Shown here piece after piece: positions 18,208 to 27,713 of a DNA stretch of 64,000 nt. A model generated the notes under the pieces. It worked only from the letters and a program-made list of their open reading frames with translations. It was not told the DNA's origin and made no database searches. The stretch is from Clostridium rhizosphaerae (lineage in GTDB: Bacteria; Bacillota; Clostridia; Clostridiales; Clostridiaceae), in NCBI RefSeq assembly GCF_016765585.1, contig NZ_JAESWC010000002.1, forward strand, positions 1,116,001-1,180,000, given 5' to 3'. The stretch's first letter is position 1. Each line of letters begins with the position of its first letter. A program made the translations under genes and the position numbers.

Positions 18208-18858
18208 TTATTTTTTTATCAACTTATTTAATAATTCAACAATCTTAAATTTTACAATTATTTTATTACTGCTGTCATCAGAACTTACAGTATTATCTAT
18301 AGCTTCATATTGCTTTTCAGTAAGAACAGTTTTCATTGCTTTTTCCGTTTCCTTGTAGGATACTTCTCCCTTAGTAATATCTATAAAGCATAGCGGTGGA
18401 AACATTACACACCACCAGTTCTGACCACTTCCATTACCTATTATAATTCTGTAAGCTTCATATTCTCCTGAAGGAAGCGTTATATTTCCATAAGTTTTAA
18501 CCGGAAATTTTTCTTTTGATAGTTTTGTTTGAACAGCATAACTATATCCATTCTTTTTAATAACTTCTTGAGCAATTTTATTTATTGAAGCATCATTGGC
18601 TTTAATAATTTCCCTTGATTCATCAATACTTTTTGAATTTTTTAATTTTGGTGATATATATTCTAAAACTTTATCTCTTACCTTAAGCTTTAAATTCTGA
18701 TCTTCTATGCTATCACTATTTGCAATTACATGAAATCTAATTAATTTTTGTTCTAGCTCTCCTTGTACAGAAACAGCATTTCCCTTTACGTTAAAACTAT
18801 TTAAAACTACCCCTAATAATACTATCAGACAAATAATAAAACTAATTGATTTTTTCAT
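18208..18858 (-). CDS. spoIIR: Stage II sporulation protein R
   Basis: A 216-residue secreted signalling protein, made in the forespore, that activates SpoIIGA so that pro-sigma-E is processed in the mother cell. It has an N-terminal signal/anchor helix (SFIICLIVLLGVVLNSF). Conserved SpoIIR features follow: KLIRFHVIANSDSIEDQNLKLKVRDKVLEY, split here by eye into LIRFHVIANSDS and LKLKVRDKVL, and QNWWCVMFPPLCF near the C-terminus. ATG 18858 follows GGGAGG. A sigma-F-like promoter is upstream at 18905-18933, the expected regulator. Confidence 0.95.
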   Translation of the reverse strand: MKKSISFIICLIVLLGVVLNSFNVKGNAVSVQGELEQKLIRFHVIANSDSIEDQNLKLKVRDKVLEYISPKLKNSKSIDESREIIKANDASINKIAQEVIKKNGYSYAVQTKLSKEKFPVKTYGNITLPSGEYEAYRIIIGNGSGQNWWCVMFPPLCFIDITKGEVSYKETEKAMKTVLTEKQYEAIDNTVSSDDSSNKIIVKFKIVELLNKLIKK

Positions 18859-18904
18859 TTTAAATAAACCTCCCATAATACCCCTGATTGTCCTATTTGT
18901 CTGA

Positions 18905-18933
18905 TATTATTTCCATTTTTTTCAATATTATTC
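18905..18933 (-). promoter_or_regulatory. Candidate sigma-F promoter of spoIIR
   Basis: On the minus strand GAATA, a 14-bp spacer and GGAAATAATA, fitting the sigma-F -10 consensus GGnnAnAnTR. It lies about 47 bp before the start codon. Confidence 0.45.
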
Positions 18934-18946
18934 AATGAATATAATT

Positions 18947-20125
18947 TTATTTAATAACACCAACTCTTCTAATCTTAACATTTACATTTACATTTATATC
19001 TGCATTCTTATATACTTCCTCCCACTTATCTGCTACCTGATTCCAAACTGACGGTTTCCTCTGCTCAAGATATTCTCTAAGCCCAATTGGATCTACAGTA
19101 AATTCATTTTGAAGCATTTTAGCAATTATATTACACTCTGTACTAATAGATTTACTAAAATCTTTTTCTAAAGAATTAAGTTCTTCTTTTGAAAAAACTT
19201 CTTTGCCTTTATAATATTCTCTTAGCTGTCCTTCAAGTCTTATATCAATATTAAATTTTAATTTATTTTTATCACCGTTTAAACTAATATGTCTATCTAT
19301 ATCTTCAATATTAATATCTATAGGGTGACCTTCTTTGTATATAACTCTCCTTCCTCCTTTAACTTTCCCCCTCATTATTTCAAGATCAGCTACTTCTATA
19401 GGGGTCATGTATCCTTTTAATCCATAGTTCTTTATTACAGCAACTCCGGAAAGAGTTATATCATTTTTTTCCTTATCTATACTTATCTTAGGAATAATTG
19501 CATTAGAATTTTGGTCAAGTAATACTATCAATTCGTTTAAGGTTACAGGTAGAATTGTTGAATTTCTTTTACTGCTCTCCATAAGTCCACTTAAATATGT
19601 TTCTATATTCTTTTCCATTGACGGTTTAAATTTTACGTAATCCTCTGCTTTTCCTTCTGTAACTACAACTTGCATCATCTTATTTAGATTAGGATGCCTT
19701 CCAAGATAGTCAAGAACTTCTTTAAAAGTATCCGGCTGTTCTAAAAGCCCGCTGCTTATGAGTATAAGCTTTGTCTGACCTACATAAATACTTCTGCTGC
19801 TTCTCCCAGTTGCCTGAAGTATACCATCTTCCATAGAAGAAGAATCTACACTTATATACTGATCCTTTGCTGTCCCGCTCTTGCCTGGACCCAATTCACT
19901 GATATCTGGAAAACCATATATCAAACTAAGCTTTTTTTGCTGTATTCTCTCTTGGAAAGGCTCATCTGACTTCACTTTCTTAGCATCCTTATTATCAGAA
20001 GAATCTTTTCCCAAATCAATACCTATAACAGACACAAAAATTTTTCTGTCTATTTCAATCTTATCCCAACAACCGCTTAACAGTAAACACGCTAAAATCA
20101 ATGGTATTATTTTTCTAAACTTCAT
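18947..20125 (-). CDS. Ger(x)C family spore germination lipoprotein
   Basis: A 392-residue GerAC-type lipoprotein, one of three subunits of a nutrient germinant receptor in the spore inner membrane. The signal peptide ends in a lipobox (LLLSGC, Cys18), and WDKIEIDRKIFVSVIGIDLG is the usual start of the mature protein. The first 11 bp overlap the end of the gerB-type gene, which indicates translational coupling. A GGGGGAGGAAA site precedes ATG 20125. It is the last gene of the operon, but no obvious terminator was seen in 18934-18946. Confidence 0.92.
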   Translation of the reverse strand: MKFRKIIPLILACLLLSGCWDKIEIDRKIFVSVIGIDLGKDSSDNKDAKKVKSDEPFQERIQQKKLSLIYGFPDISELGPGKSGTAKDQYISVDSSSMEDGILQATGRSSRSIYVGQTKLILISSGLLEQPDTFKEVLDYLGRHPNLNKMMQVVVTEGKAEDYVKFKPSMEKNIETYLSGLMESSKRNSTILPVTLNELIVLLDQNSNAIIPKISIDKEKNDITLSGVAVIKNYGLKGYMTPIEVADLEIMRGKVKGGRRVIYKEGHPIDINIEDIDRHISLNGDKNKLKFNIDIRLEGQLREYYKGKEVFSKEELNSLEKDFSKSISTECNIIAKMLQNEFTVDPIGLREYLEQRKPSVWNQVADKWEEVYKNADINVNVNVKIRRVGVIK

Positions 20126-21218
20126 TATGTTTCCTCCCCCTTTCTTTTAATTTGCTTGCAAATAATAAAGTCAAGGGTAATATAACAAAGCTGAATACTG
20201 ATAATATCGGTATAACCTTTCCTGAAGTATCGTAAACTTCAGCTATATTTTGTGGATATAATGCTATTATGTATATAAAGGGTGCTAGTATACAAGAAGA
20301 AAGCTTTATATCTCTAAGTCTGAATACCTCTTTAATTATATCTCCCGAGAAATAATACATATTTACAAAGGTAGTAAAATAGAACAAAACCCAAAGAGAC
20401 ATTACGATTCCTTCCCATCTTTCGATAAATGCACCAGGTATAACTATAGCTCTTATTAGCGTTATAGTTGGCCATAGTAAAGTTTTTGTATGCTCCTTTG
20501 AAAAGAACATCAAACAAAGAACTATTACCAGCACATAAAATATTGTTATGACTGCTATACTTTTAAAAAATGTCGTTTTAATTCCATTCTTATCTTTCAT
20601 ATAAGGTAATACTAAATATACTATTTCAAAACCTCCAAAAGCATAAGTAGCAGTTGCTAGTGCCTTTATATACTGTTCTGGTTTTGATTGAAGCAGCGGA
20701 AGCACATTAGTCAGATAACCGCCTCTTGTTGCAAACATAAGAATGATCACTATTGGTATAAACATTGCAAATAAAGATATTTCATTAAATTTAATTAAAG
20801 ACGAAAGGTCACCTCTTACAAGGTATAATCCAGTAAAAATCATTACTAGCAGTATGAATTCTGTTGGTGTTTGTTCTAGAAGGTACATTTTAATAACCTC
20901 AGCAAATACTCTCATACCTAAAGCTACTGAAATTATAAAATAGCCACATATGATAATTCCAAAAATTTTTCCTAGTATGTTTCCTAAATTTCCTTCAAGC
21001 ATGCTGTAAAAAGTATTATAGTCGTTTTGCACAACTACCCTATGTATAAGGCCAAGAAGTAAAAAACATATTACTCCAGCAAATATGACTACAAACCAAC
21101 CATCGGTTCCTACTTCATTAGCCATTGTGTTTGGTAATGAGAATACCCCAACTCCAACTACAGTAACAATAATGGTGGCAAATAAACCATACTTGCTGAT
21201 AAATCCTCTCTCCTTCAT
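20115..21218 (-). CDS. GerAB/ArcD/ProY-type germination permease
   Basis: A 367-residue membrane protein with about ten hydrophobic helices, related to the APC amino acid permeases. In germinant receptors this B subunit binds the nutrient. The first helix (IIVTVVGVGVFSLPNTMA) carries the GxGxxxLP-like turn of the superfamily. ATG 21218 follows AGGAGGG. Upstream, a 16-bp segment that contains this ribosome site is present twice (21224-21239 and 21270-21285), the second copy overlapping the gerA-type stop. The gene overlaps the gerC-type gene by 11 bp. Confidence 0.92.
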   Translation of the reverse strand: MKERGFISKYGLFATIIVTVVGVGVFSLPNTMANEVGTDGWFVVIFAGVICFLLLGLIHRVVVQNDYNTFYSMLEGNLGNILGKIFGIIICGYFIISVALGMRVFAEVIKMYLLEQTPTEFILLVMIFTGLYLVRGDLSSLIKFNEISLFAMFIPIVIILMFATRGGYLTNVLPLLQSKPEQYIKALATATYAFGGFEIVYLVLPYMKDKNGIKTTFFKSIAVITIFYVLVIVLCLMFFSKEHTKTLLWPTITLIRAIVIPGAFIERWEGIVMSLWVLFYFTTFVNMYYFSGDIIKEVFRLRDIKLSSCILAPFIYIIALYPQNIAEVYDTSGKVIPILSVFSFVILPLTLLFASKLKERGRKHNEV

Positions 21219-21223
21219 AAAAC

Positions 21224-21285
21224 CCTCCTGTATTCCTTATCCTGCACATAACAATTATTAATTGTTATGCCTCCTGTATTCCTTA
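21224..21285. repeat. Duplicated ribosome-site segment around a small palindrome
   Basis: CCTCCTGTATTCCTTA occurs at 21224-21239 and again at 21270-21285. Between them lies a palindromic ATAACAATTA/TTAATTGTTAT-like stretch at 21247-21267. Read on the minus strand, each copy includes AGGAGG. Only the copy next to gerB has a start codon at proper spacing. Confidence 0.8.
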
Positions 21286-22743
21286 GCTTTGTCTAATTTT
21301 ATCCTGGGTTTCCATAAACTCCGGTCTATCTTTAAAGCTATCAAGCGGAGCTCTAATAAACACATCCTTAAAGTCCTTTTTGTGAGGATGTACCAGTGGC
21401 GATAAATACGGCACTCCAAAGCTTTTAAGCTTCACAAGATGAATAAGTATTAAGATAAGACCGAGCGCAATTCCATATAGCCCAATAATTGTTGCAAGCA
21501 TTATAAGTAAAAATCTAGCTATTCTTAGTGCAGAGCTAACTTCATAGTTTGGAGTTGTAAAACTTGATATAGCAGTTATAGAAACTATGATAATCATAAT
21601 TGGACTGACTATTCCAGCGCTCACAGCAGCCTGACCTATAATAAGTCCTCCAACAATGCCTATTGTTGAACCTATTGCTTTTGGAAGTCTTACCACAGCC
21701 TCAATTAAAAATGCAAGAGCAAACTCCATTATTAATGTTTCAACAAAAGCCGGAAATGGAACGCCTTCTCTAGAAGCAGCAATGGAGTAAGCAAGCTTTG
21801 TTGGTATTATAGAAGTATGAAATGATGTAACCGCAATATATAGCGCCGGCATAACCATGCCGATGAAAATTGAAATGAATCTAATAATTCTAAGCATAGA
21901 AGAATTCATCCACCTTTGATAATAATCATCAGGTGTTTGAAACAAACTTGGAAGTGTTGCCGGAGCTATTATAGCAAAAGGTGAATTATCAACTAGTATA
22001 GCTACTCTCCCTTCATACAGTGCTGCTGAGACTACATCTGGTCTTTCTGTACTTTGCAGCTGTGGAAATGGAGACCACTTATCATCTTCAATAAGCTGCT
22101 CAATATATCCGCTGTCCAATACGGCATCAATATTAATATTGTCTATTCTATCCATAACATTTTGCAGAACATCCTTATTAACTATATCTTCTATATAAAT
22201 TATAGCTACATCAGTCTTTGATCTTGCTCCTAATGACTTTGGTTTCAGCTTCAATCTCGTATCTCTTATTCTTCTTCTTATAAGAGCAGTATTAAATCTT
22301 ATAGTCTCTGTGAAGCCATCTCTCCCGCCTCTTATAACCGTTTCACCTGAAGGTTCAGATATACCTCTTGCTGGCCATGAACGTGTTGCGATAATAAAAA
22401 CAGAAGGAATTCCTTCAATAAACATTAAAGTTTCTCCTGAAAGCATACTGTTTACTGCCTCACTAAGCTTCATCTGCTCTTTCATATCTGATACCGTCAG
22501 CAGGTTATCCTTAATTTGCATTACGTTTTCTACACGTTCACTTTTAAGCATTACGGATTCAAGTACAAAATTATCTACAAGAATCTTATCAGCCATTCCA
22601 TCTATATAAACGACAGCTGCTTTCCAGCTTCCTATGTTAAAATCTCTATATACAATATCCGAGCTATCTTTTAATAGTTCTTTTAAATAAGAAATATTAT
22701 CTTCAACCTTAGGCGTTATTAAATCTCTTACAATTTCCTTCAC
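21283..22743 (-). CDS. GerA-type spore germination receptor subunit A
   Basis: A 486-residue GerAA family protein with a soluble N-terminal domain of about 280 residues and four to five membrane helices in about 285-440 (MRIIRFISIFIGMVMPALY and similar). The family signature region GYIEQLIED and the PFP segment (PFPQLQSTERPD) are present. It forms a nutrient germinant receptor with the B and C subunits encoded downstream. I choose GTG 22743, with AAGGAAGTGG upstream; an in-frame GTG nine bases earlier overlaps the site. The 24-bp gap to the small membrane protein gene upstream suggests one operon of four. Confidence 0.93.
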   Translation of the reverse strand: MKEIVRDLITPKVEDNISYLKELLKDSSDIVYRDFNIGSWKAAVVYIDGMADKILVDNFVLESVMLKSERVENVMQIKDNLLTVSDMKEQMKLSEAVNSMLSGETLMFIEGIPSVFIIATRSWPARGISEPSGETVIRGGRDGFTETIRFNTALIRRRIRDTRLKLKPKSLGARSKTDVAIIYIEDIVNKDVLQNVMDRIDNINIDAVLDSGYIEQLIEDDKWSPFPQLQSTERPDVVSAALYEGRVAILVDNSPFAIIAPATLPSLFQTPDDYYQRWMNSSMLRIIRFISIFIGMVMPALYIAVTSFHTSIIPTKLAYSIAASREGVPFPAFVETLIMEFALAFLIEAVVRLPKAIGSTIGIVGGLIIGQAAVSAGIVSPIMIIIVSITAISSFTTPNYEVSSALRIARFLLIMLATIIGLYGIALGLILILIHLVKLKSFGVPYLSPLVHPHKKDFKDVFIRAPLDSFKDRPEFMETQDKIRQS

Positions 22744-22767
22744 TATTACCACTTCCTTAAAAACAAT

Positions 22768-22962
22768 TTATTGGAGTCTCATTCTTATGAAATAAAGCAC
22801 AAATCCCAAAGCTATAAAACTAAGACCAATCAATCTTGCTTTTTTTGCAGTATCTTTCATATTTCCTTCTTTAAAACTTCTTGCATCTATAAAACCTACA
22901 ATAACGCCTTCAATAAGCATTAATATTAAAAAATATTTAGTAAATAGCCCAATTATCAACAT
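22768..22962 (-). CDS. Small two-helix membrane protein at the head of the ger operon
   Basis: 64 residues with hydrophobic segments at about 2-24 and 46-61, joined by a charged loop (ARSFKEGNMKDTAKKARL). ATG 22962 has a very strong AAGGAGGGA site. It sits 24 bp upstream of the gerA-type gene, so it is likely cotranscribed and spore-specific. Small membrane proteins beside ger operons are known in some clostridia and bacilli (for example GerD- or GerE-like accessories), but I cannot assign this one to a family. Confidence 0.75.
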   Translation of the reverse strand: MLIIGLFTKYFLILMLIEGVIVGFIDARSFKEGNMKDTAKKARLIGLSFIALGFVLYFIRMRLQ

Positions 22963-23022
22963 ATCAATTCCCTCCTTCGAATATTTTTCGCCTGTTTATG
23001 TTAAAATATGCACCATAAAAAA

Positions 23023-23070
23023 CAAAGGCATACTATTGTCAATTTAAAACTTGACAATAATATGCCTTTG
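23023..23070 (-). terminator. Terminator of ispE
   Basis: A long 20-bp stem with one mismatch (23023-23042 with 23051-23070), then TTTTTTATGG on the minus strand, 20 bp past the ispE stop. Confidence 0.85.
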
Positions 23071-23090
23071 CAGTCATTAAAATACTTATA

Positions 23091-23933
23091 TTAAATTGTT
23101 CTCGTAATAAAAACCTCATTATACTTAGTTTTAAATTTCTCATAACAATGCTGAGCTTTTAACATATCCTCAAAAAAAGCAAATACAGTTGGACCACTGC
23201 CGCTCATCATTGCCCCTAAAGCTCCACACTTAAGCATTTCATACTTGATATCTTTTAAAATACGATGTTTTCTTAAAGTAACATTTTCAAGTACATTTTT
23301 CATATTGCTGCTTACAAATTTAACATCATCTTCGTTCATAGCTTGAATTAATGCTTCTGTATTTGGATGCTTATATATTTTATTTATATTCAAACCTTGA
23401 TACACTTCTTTTGTAGATACTCCAAATGGAGGTTTAACGACTATTAGTATATGATTTTTAAAACTTTTAAGTTTAGTAATTTTTTCCCCTATACCTTCAC
23501 ATAGAGCAGTTCCTCCTGTTATACAATAAGGTATATCCGCTCCTATCTTAAGGCCCAGCTCCATAATTTCTTCATCACTTACATTTATTTCATATAAATC
23601 TCTCATGCCTTTTAATACTACAGCAGCATCTGTGCTTCCCCCTGCAAGCCCAGCAGCTACAGGTATATTTTTTGTTATATTAATTTCTACCCCACTCTTT
23701 ATATCATATTTATCTATAAAGAGTTTTGCTGCCTTATAGGCCAAATTTCTCTCATCTGTCGGAATATAAGGTTTATTAGAAATTATCCTTATACCTTCAT
23801 CAATTTTATTTATATCTATTAAATCATATAAATCAATGTTTTGCATAATCATTCTAAGTAAATGATATCCGTCTTCTCTTTTTCCCACTGCATCTAAGGA
23901 AATATTAATTTTTGCGTAAGCCTTAAGCAGCAT
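23091..23933 (-). CDS. ispE: 4-diphosphocytidyl-2-C-methyl-D-erythritol kinase
   Basis: A 280-residue GHMP kinase of the MEP isoprenoid pathway, phosphorylating CDP-methylerythritol. The N-terminal AKINISLDAVGKREDGYH, the ATP loop VAAGLAGGSTDAA (a Leu-Ala-Gly variant of the usual GLGGGSSDAA) and the C-terminal MSGSGPTVFA are visible. ATG 23933 follows GGAAGAAG. It is framed by terminators on both sides (23023-23070 and 23991-24022), so it is a single-gene unit here; the veg and purR neighbours seen in Bacillus are not adjacent. Confidence 0.95.
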   Translation of the reverse strand: MLLKAYAKINISLDAVGKREDGYHLLRMIMQNIDLYDLIDINKIDEGIRIISNKPYIPTDERNLAYKAAKLFIDKYDIKSGVEINITKNIPVAAGLAGGSTDAAVVLKGMRDLYEINVSDEEIMELGLKIGADIPYCITGGTALCEGIGEKITKLKSFKNHILIVVKPPFGVSTKEVYQGLNINKIYKHPNTEALIQAMNEDDVKFVSSNMKNVLENVTLRKHRILKDIKYEMLKCGALGAMMSGSGPTVFAFFEDMLKAQHCYEKFKTKYNEVFITRTI

Positions 23934-23990
23934 TTTATCTTCTTCCTTCCATAATAATAAATATTCTTTTATAGTATATTACATAAAAAA

Positions 23991-24022
23991 AAATAAAGCT
24001 AGAAAAAAATCCAGCTTTATTT
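23991..24022 (-). terminator. Terminator of cphA
   Basis: 10-bp stem AAATAAAGCT/AGCTTTATTT (23991-24000 with 24013-24022), then a run of T on the minus strand, immediately after the cphA stop. Confidence 0.85.
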
Positions 24023-24029
24023 ATGTGTT

Positions 24030-26657
24030 TTATAACACAGGAACTGCTTCAGGTAATATTTCATTTTCAACTTCTACTTTTTCTTTTACAACCTTAACTA
24101 ATGGTTCGAATTTTTCAAAGAAAATAATTACTACATCTCCAGGTTTTGAAACTTCAATTGCCCTATTTAGTGCTTCAACTTCATCTAAAATAATTTCATA
24201 ATTATTTTTATCAAAATTAGAAGCTAATACTCCTTTTTCTAAAAGCTTAGCAATTTCTCCTGTTTTTCTGCCTCTTTTATCTTCATCTTCTTTTATATAT
24301 ATATAATCAAAATATTTTCCTGCAATTTCTCCTACCTGAATTACATTACTGTCTAACCTATCTCCAGGAACTCCAATAATACCAATAAACTTTTTATGTC
24401 TTATGTTCTTAGCACCTTCAAGCACAGCTTTATAGCCTTGAATATTATGACCGTAATCAAGAATGACTGTTCTTCCATTTACATTATACATATTAAATCT
24501 TCCTGGATTTTGTTCCTCATTGCAATAGAATGAGCTAAGTCCTTTTCTTATTATGGAATATTCTACTCCAAGACCAACAAGCGCCGCACATGCTGCCATA
24601 GAATTTTCTATATTATATTTTAGTTTGCCATTTAGGGTAATTTTTATATTATTTGTTTTAACTATAGGCGTAACAGCTTCATTGCTCTCCAAATATATGC
24701 ACCCATTATCTGAATACACACCATATCCGCCATTATTTATATTTTTTCTCATAAGTTTATTATTTTTGTCCTTTGAAAAAAATATTATTGAAGTTTTCAT
24801 CCTTTCAACAATAGTTTTGCTTATCTCATCATCAGCATTCATAACAACAAATCCATTGCTTTTTACCGCTTCGCCAACTAAAGCCTTTACTTTAGCCAAA
24901 TCTTCCAATGTATTTACACCATCTAAACCAAGATGATCCTCTGTTATGTTTGTTATTATACCTACATCTGCTAGATCATATGCAAGTCCTTTTTTTATAA
25001 TCCCACCTCTTGCAGTTTCTAAAACAGCGGCATCAATCTCCTTATTCATAAGCAGTGTCATAGCACTGTTATATCCTGTCGTATCTCCTTTGTAAATGCA
25101 CTTATTATTTATATATATACCGCCTGTGGTAGTCATACCTACTTTATGGCCTAATAGTGAAAGAGTATGTGCTATCAGCCTTGTAGTTGTGGTTTTTCCA
25201 TTTGTACCCGTAACAGAAACTACGGGGATATTTGTTTTGTCATCCTTAAACATCATATCAACAATAGCTGCTGCGACATTTTTACTTTCACCTCTACATG
25301 GATAATGATGCATTCTAATCCCAGGTGCAGCATTAACTTCTATAATAGCACCTTCTTTTGTTAAAGGGATATTTATATCATTGCAGCATATATCTATACC
25401 GCAAATATTAAGTCCAATAGCCTTAGCAGTTCTTTCACAAATTTCGATATTCTCTTTACAAATTTGGTCGGTACAATCAACAGCAATACCGCCTGTTGAT
25501 AGATTGGCATTTTCTCTTAATATAAGTTTCTCATTTTTAGGGAGTATTGAACTTAAGTCATAACCTTTTTTGCTAATATATGCACATAGGGACTCATCCA
25601 TCTTTATCTTAGTCAGTGGCTTTTCATGCCCATTTCCTCTTCTTTGATCCTTGTTAATATCACTGATAAGTTTCCTTACAGTGTTTACACCATCTCCAAC
25701 TACATATGGAGGTATTCTCTCCGCTGCAGCTATAACCTTTCCATCAACTACACATACTCTGAAGTCTCTTCCTTTTATATGTTTTTCTATCATAATGTCT
25801 TCATAATTTTTAGCTAGTATATTATAGGCCTCGACAGCTTGTTTTCCGTTTTGTATGTTAACAAAAACTCCTTTGCCTTGATTACCAAACCTTGGCTTTA
25901 ATACTACAGGGTAACCTATATCTTCACATTTTGTTATTAGATCAACTGGGCTTAGAACTCTTTCACCATTAGCAACAGGTATACACTGATTTACAAGGGT
26001 TTCTTTAGTTAAAAGCTTATCACATGCAATATCTATAGCGAGACCACTTGTATCACCGCAAATCGTTGCTTCAATCATTTTTCCATACTTACCATACCCA
26101 AGCTGGAACATACTCTTGTCCCCCACTCTTAATACTGGTATGCCCCTTTTTTTAGCTTCTTCACATATAGAAATAGTACTAGGTCCTAATTGTTCACCTG
26201 ACATTATGTTTTTCAATTCTACTAGTCTTGGTTTTAAATTAAAATCATTTCCTTTAATAAGACAATTAACAATATCAACAGCAAGTCTCCCTGTTTCTAG
26301 TGCTGTATTCTTATATTCGTACTGATATATTATGTAGTATCTGTCACCCTCTATTTCTCTAGCCTTTCCATATGCAACATCTATTCCAATCATGTTTTGG
26401 AGAGCTATTATTGAGTGCTCCGTTATATGGGCTAAATAAGTTCCTTCATTAAGTCTTTTTAAAAATCCTCTATCTTCATCAATACCGCATCTGTGCTTTT
26501 TAAGTTCAGGTAATAATTTAACTAATCTCGTATTAAAACCTTCGATTTTATTGCTTGGAGTTTCACAATAACCTTCTAAATCTAGTTCCATTCTTATACA
26601 CTTTTTATGGGAATAAATATTTTTCCCTTCAAAAATGTTAACGTCTACTATCTTCAT
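24030..26657 (-). CDS. cphA: Cyanophycin synthetase
   Basis: An 875-residue enzyme that builds cyanophycin (a poly-aspartate backbone with arginine side chains), a nitrogen and carbon reserve. The N-terminal domain covers about 1-160. An ATP-grasp domain follows (about 210-475; PVVLKPRFGNQGKGVFVNI, split here as VVLKPRFGNQGKGV). The C-terminal Mur-ligase-like domain has the P-loop TGTNGKTTTTRL and TRGGIIKKGL. All three parts are complete. ATG 26657 lies 20 bp inside the end of cphB, so synthesis and breakdown enzymes are translationally coupled. In clostridia this polymer has been linked to sporulating cells (prior knowledge). Confidence 0.95.
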   Translation of the reverse strand: MKIVDVNIFEGKNIYSHKKCIRMELDLEGYCETPSNKIEGFNTRLVKLLPELKKHRCGIDEDRGFLKRLNEGTYLAHITEHSIIALQNMIGIDVAYGKAREIEGDRYYIIYQYEYKNTALETGRLAVDIVNCLIKGNDFNLKPRLVELKNIMSGEQLGPSTISICEEAKKRGIPVLRVGDKSMFQLGYGKYGKMIEATICGDTSGLAIDIACDKLLTKETLVNQCIPVANGERVLSPVDLITKCEDIGYPVVLKPRFGNQGKGVFVNIQNGKQAVEAYNILAKNYEDIMIEKHIKGRDFRVCVVDGKVIAAAERIPPYVVGDGVNTVRKLISDINKDQRRGNGHEKPLTKIKMDESLCAYISKKGYDLSSILPKNEKLILRENANLSTGGIAVDCTDQICKENIEICERTAKAIGLNICGIDICCNDINIPLTKEGAIIEVNAAPGIRMHHYPCRGESKNVAAAIVDMMFKDDKTNIPVVSVTGTNGKTTTTRLIAHTLSLLGHKVGMTTTGGIYINNKCIYKGDTTGYNSAMTLLMNKEIDAAVLETARGGIIKKGLAYDLADVGIITNITEDHLGLDGVNTLEDLAKVKALVGEAVKSNGFVVMNADDEISKTIVERMKTSIIFFSKDKNNKLMRKNINNGGYGVYSDNGCIYLESNEAVTPIVKTNNIKITLNGKLKYNIENSMAACAALVGLGVEYSIIRKGLSSFYCNEEQNPGRFNMYNVNGRTVILDYGHNIQGYKAVLEGAKNIRHKKFIGIIGVPGDRLDSNVIQVGEIAGKYFDYIYIKEDEDKRGRKTGEIAKLLEKGVLASNFDKNNYEIILDEVEALNRAIEVSKPGDVVIIFFEKFEPLVKVVKEKVEVENEILPEAVPVL

Positions 26658-27477
26658 TTTTATCCTGTTTTTCCTCCTTAATTGGCTGCCTAATCTTTAG
26701 GTTAAATTTATCGCCATTTTTAAGCACGTGCATCTTGACATCAAACATAGAAAGTATTTCATCAGGATACTGCTCTGATACATTTGTATATGATATTTTG
26801 CTTCCATCAACCACATATACTGCACCTGAACCTATAACCGTAAATTCCCCATCAACACTTACCATAATAGCAGTGTCTTCATCAATTCCCACACCTAGAC
26901 TTTCAGGGTTTTCAGCTATGGCAACTAAAAGTCTACCTATTCTGCCTCTTTGAGAAAAATGCTGATCTATTACAACATTTTTTATAAGGCCTAATCCAGG
27001 TGCCATTTTAAGAGTACATTTTTTAGGAGCTGCTTCATCATCTCCGGTAATAATCATGGTATCACAGACTACAGAGGCTCCTGCTGAGGTTCCAACATAT
27101 ACACAGCCTCTTTTGTGGCTTTCATGTATAGCATCGTAAAGCGGTGTTCCTCCTAAAAGGCTGGTTATCTTAAGCTGATCTCCTCCGGTAAAAAATATAA
27201 GCGCTGCTTTTTCCATAATATTTATATTGCCTTGCTCGCAGGCATCTTTTCTATCCTGAACATCTAATATATTTATATTTTTCACACCCAACTTTTCAAA
27301 GATATCTCTATATTCTGCACCTACTTCTTTTGGAAGATCAGTAGCAATTGTTGCTATGACAAGTTCATCTTTTTCCTTGTCAATCTTGCTGCAAACTTCC
27401 TTCAAAATGTTTTTTGCACCTTTTTTATCCTCATGTCCTCCAATAATAATGAGGTTACCTTTTAGTATTTCTTCCAA
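26638..27477 (-). CDS. cphB: Cyanophycinase
   Basis: A 279-residue serine peptidase of the S51 type that cuts cyanophycin to beta-Asp-Arg dipeptides. The nucleophile motif is YVGTSAGASVV, preceded by IFFTGGDQLKI; QHFSQRGRIGRLL and GVGIDEDTAIM complete the family pattern. I place the start at TTG 27477, giving MEEILKGNLIIIGG, which matches the family start and follows AAGGAAG by 8 nt; ATG/GTG codons upstream are less well placed. It overlaps cphA by 20 bp. Confidence 0.93.
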   Translation of the reverse strand: MEEILKGNLIIIGGHEDKKGAKNILKEVCSKIDKEKDELVIATIATDLPKEVGAEYRDIFEKLGVKNINILDVQDRKDACEQGNINIMEKAALIFFTGGDQLKITSLLGGTPLYDAIHESHKRGCVYVGTSAGASVVCDTMIITGDDEAAPKKCTLKMAPGLGLIKNVVIDQHFSQRGRIGRLLVAIAENPESLGVGIDEDTAIMVSVDGEFTVIGSGAVYVVDGSKISYTNVSEQYPDEILSMFDVKMHVLKNGDKFNLKIRQPIKEEKQDKNEDSRR

Positions 27478-27612
27478 GCATATCACTTCCTTAACCACAT
27501 GTATCTGTTATTCTTACCATATCTTTTTCTGCTTATACCTATTTTTAGTTGTTCTAAATGCACATTAACTATTTTGCAATTTTTTATAAGAAATTATTCA
27601 AATAAAAAACAA

Positions 27613-27642
27613 AAAGATAGGTCCTTATAAAAACCTATCTTT
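27613..27642 (-). terminator. Terminator of the alanyl-tRNA editing gene
   Basis: Stem AAAGATAGGT/ACCTATCTTT (27613-27622 with 27633-27642) followed on the minus strand by TTTTTGTTTTTTATT. It lies 72 bp past the stop. Confidence 0.85.
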
Positions 27643-27713
27643 AATAATATAAATTTATAGTTAAAGTTGTTTATACATAATTACTATTTTTCATTAGCTA
27701 TTTATTTAAAGAA

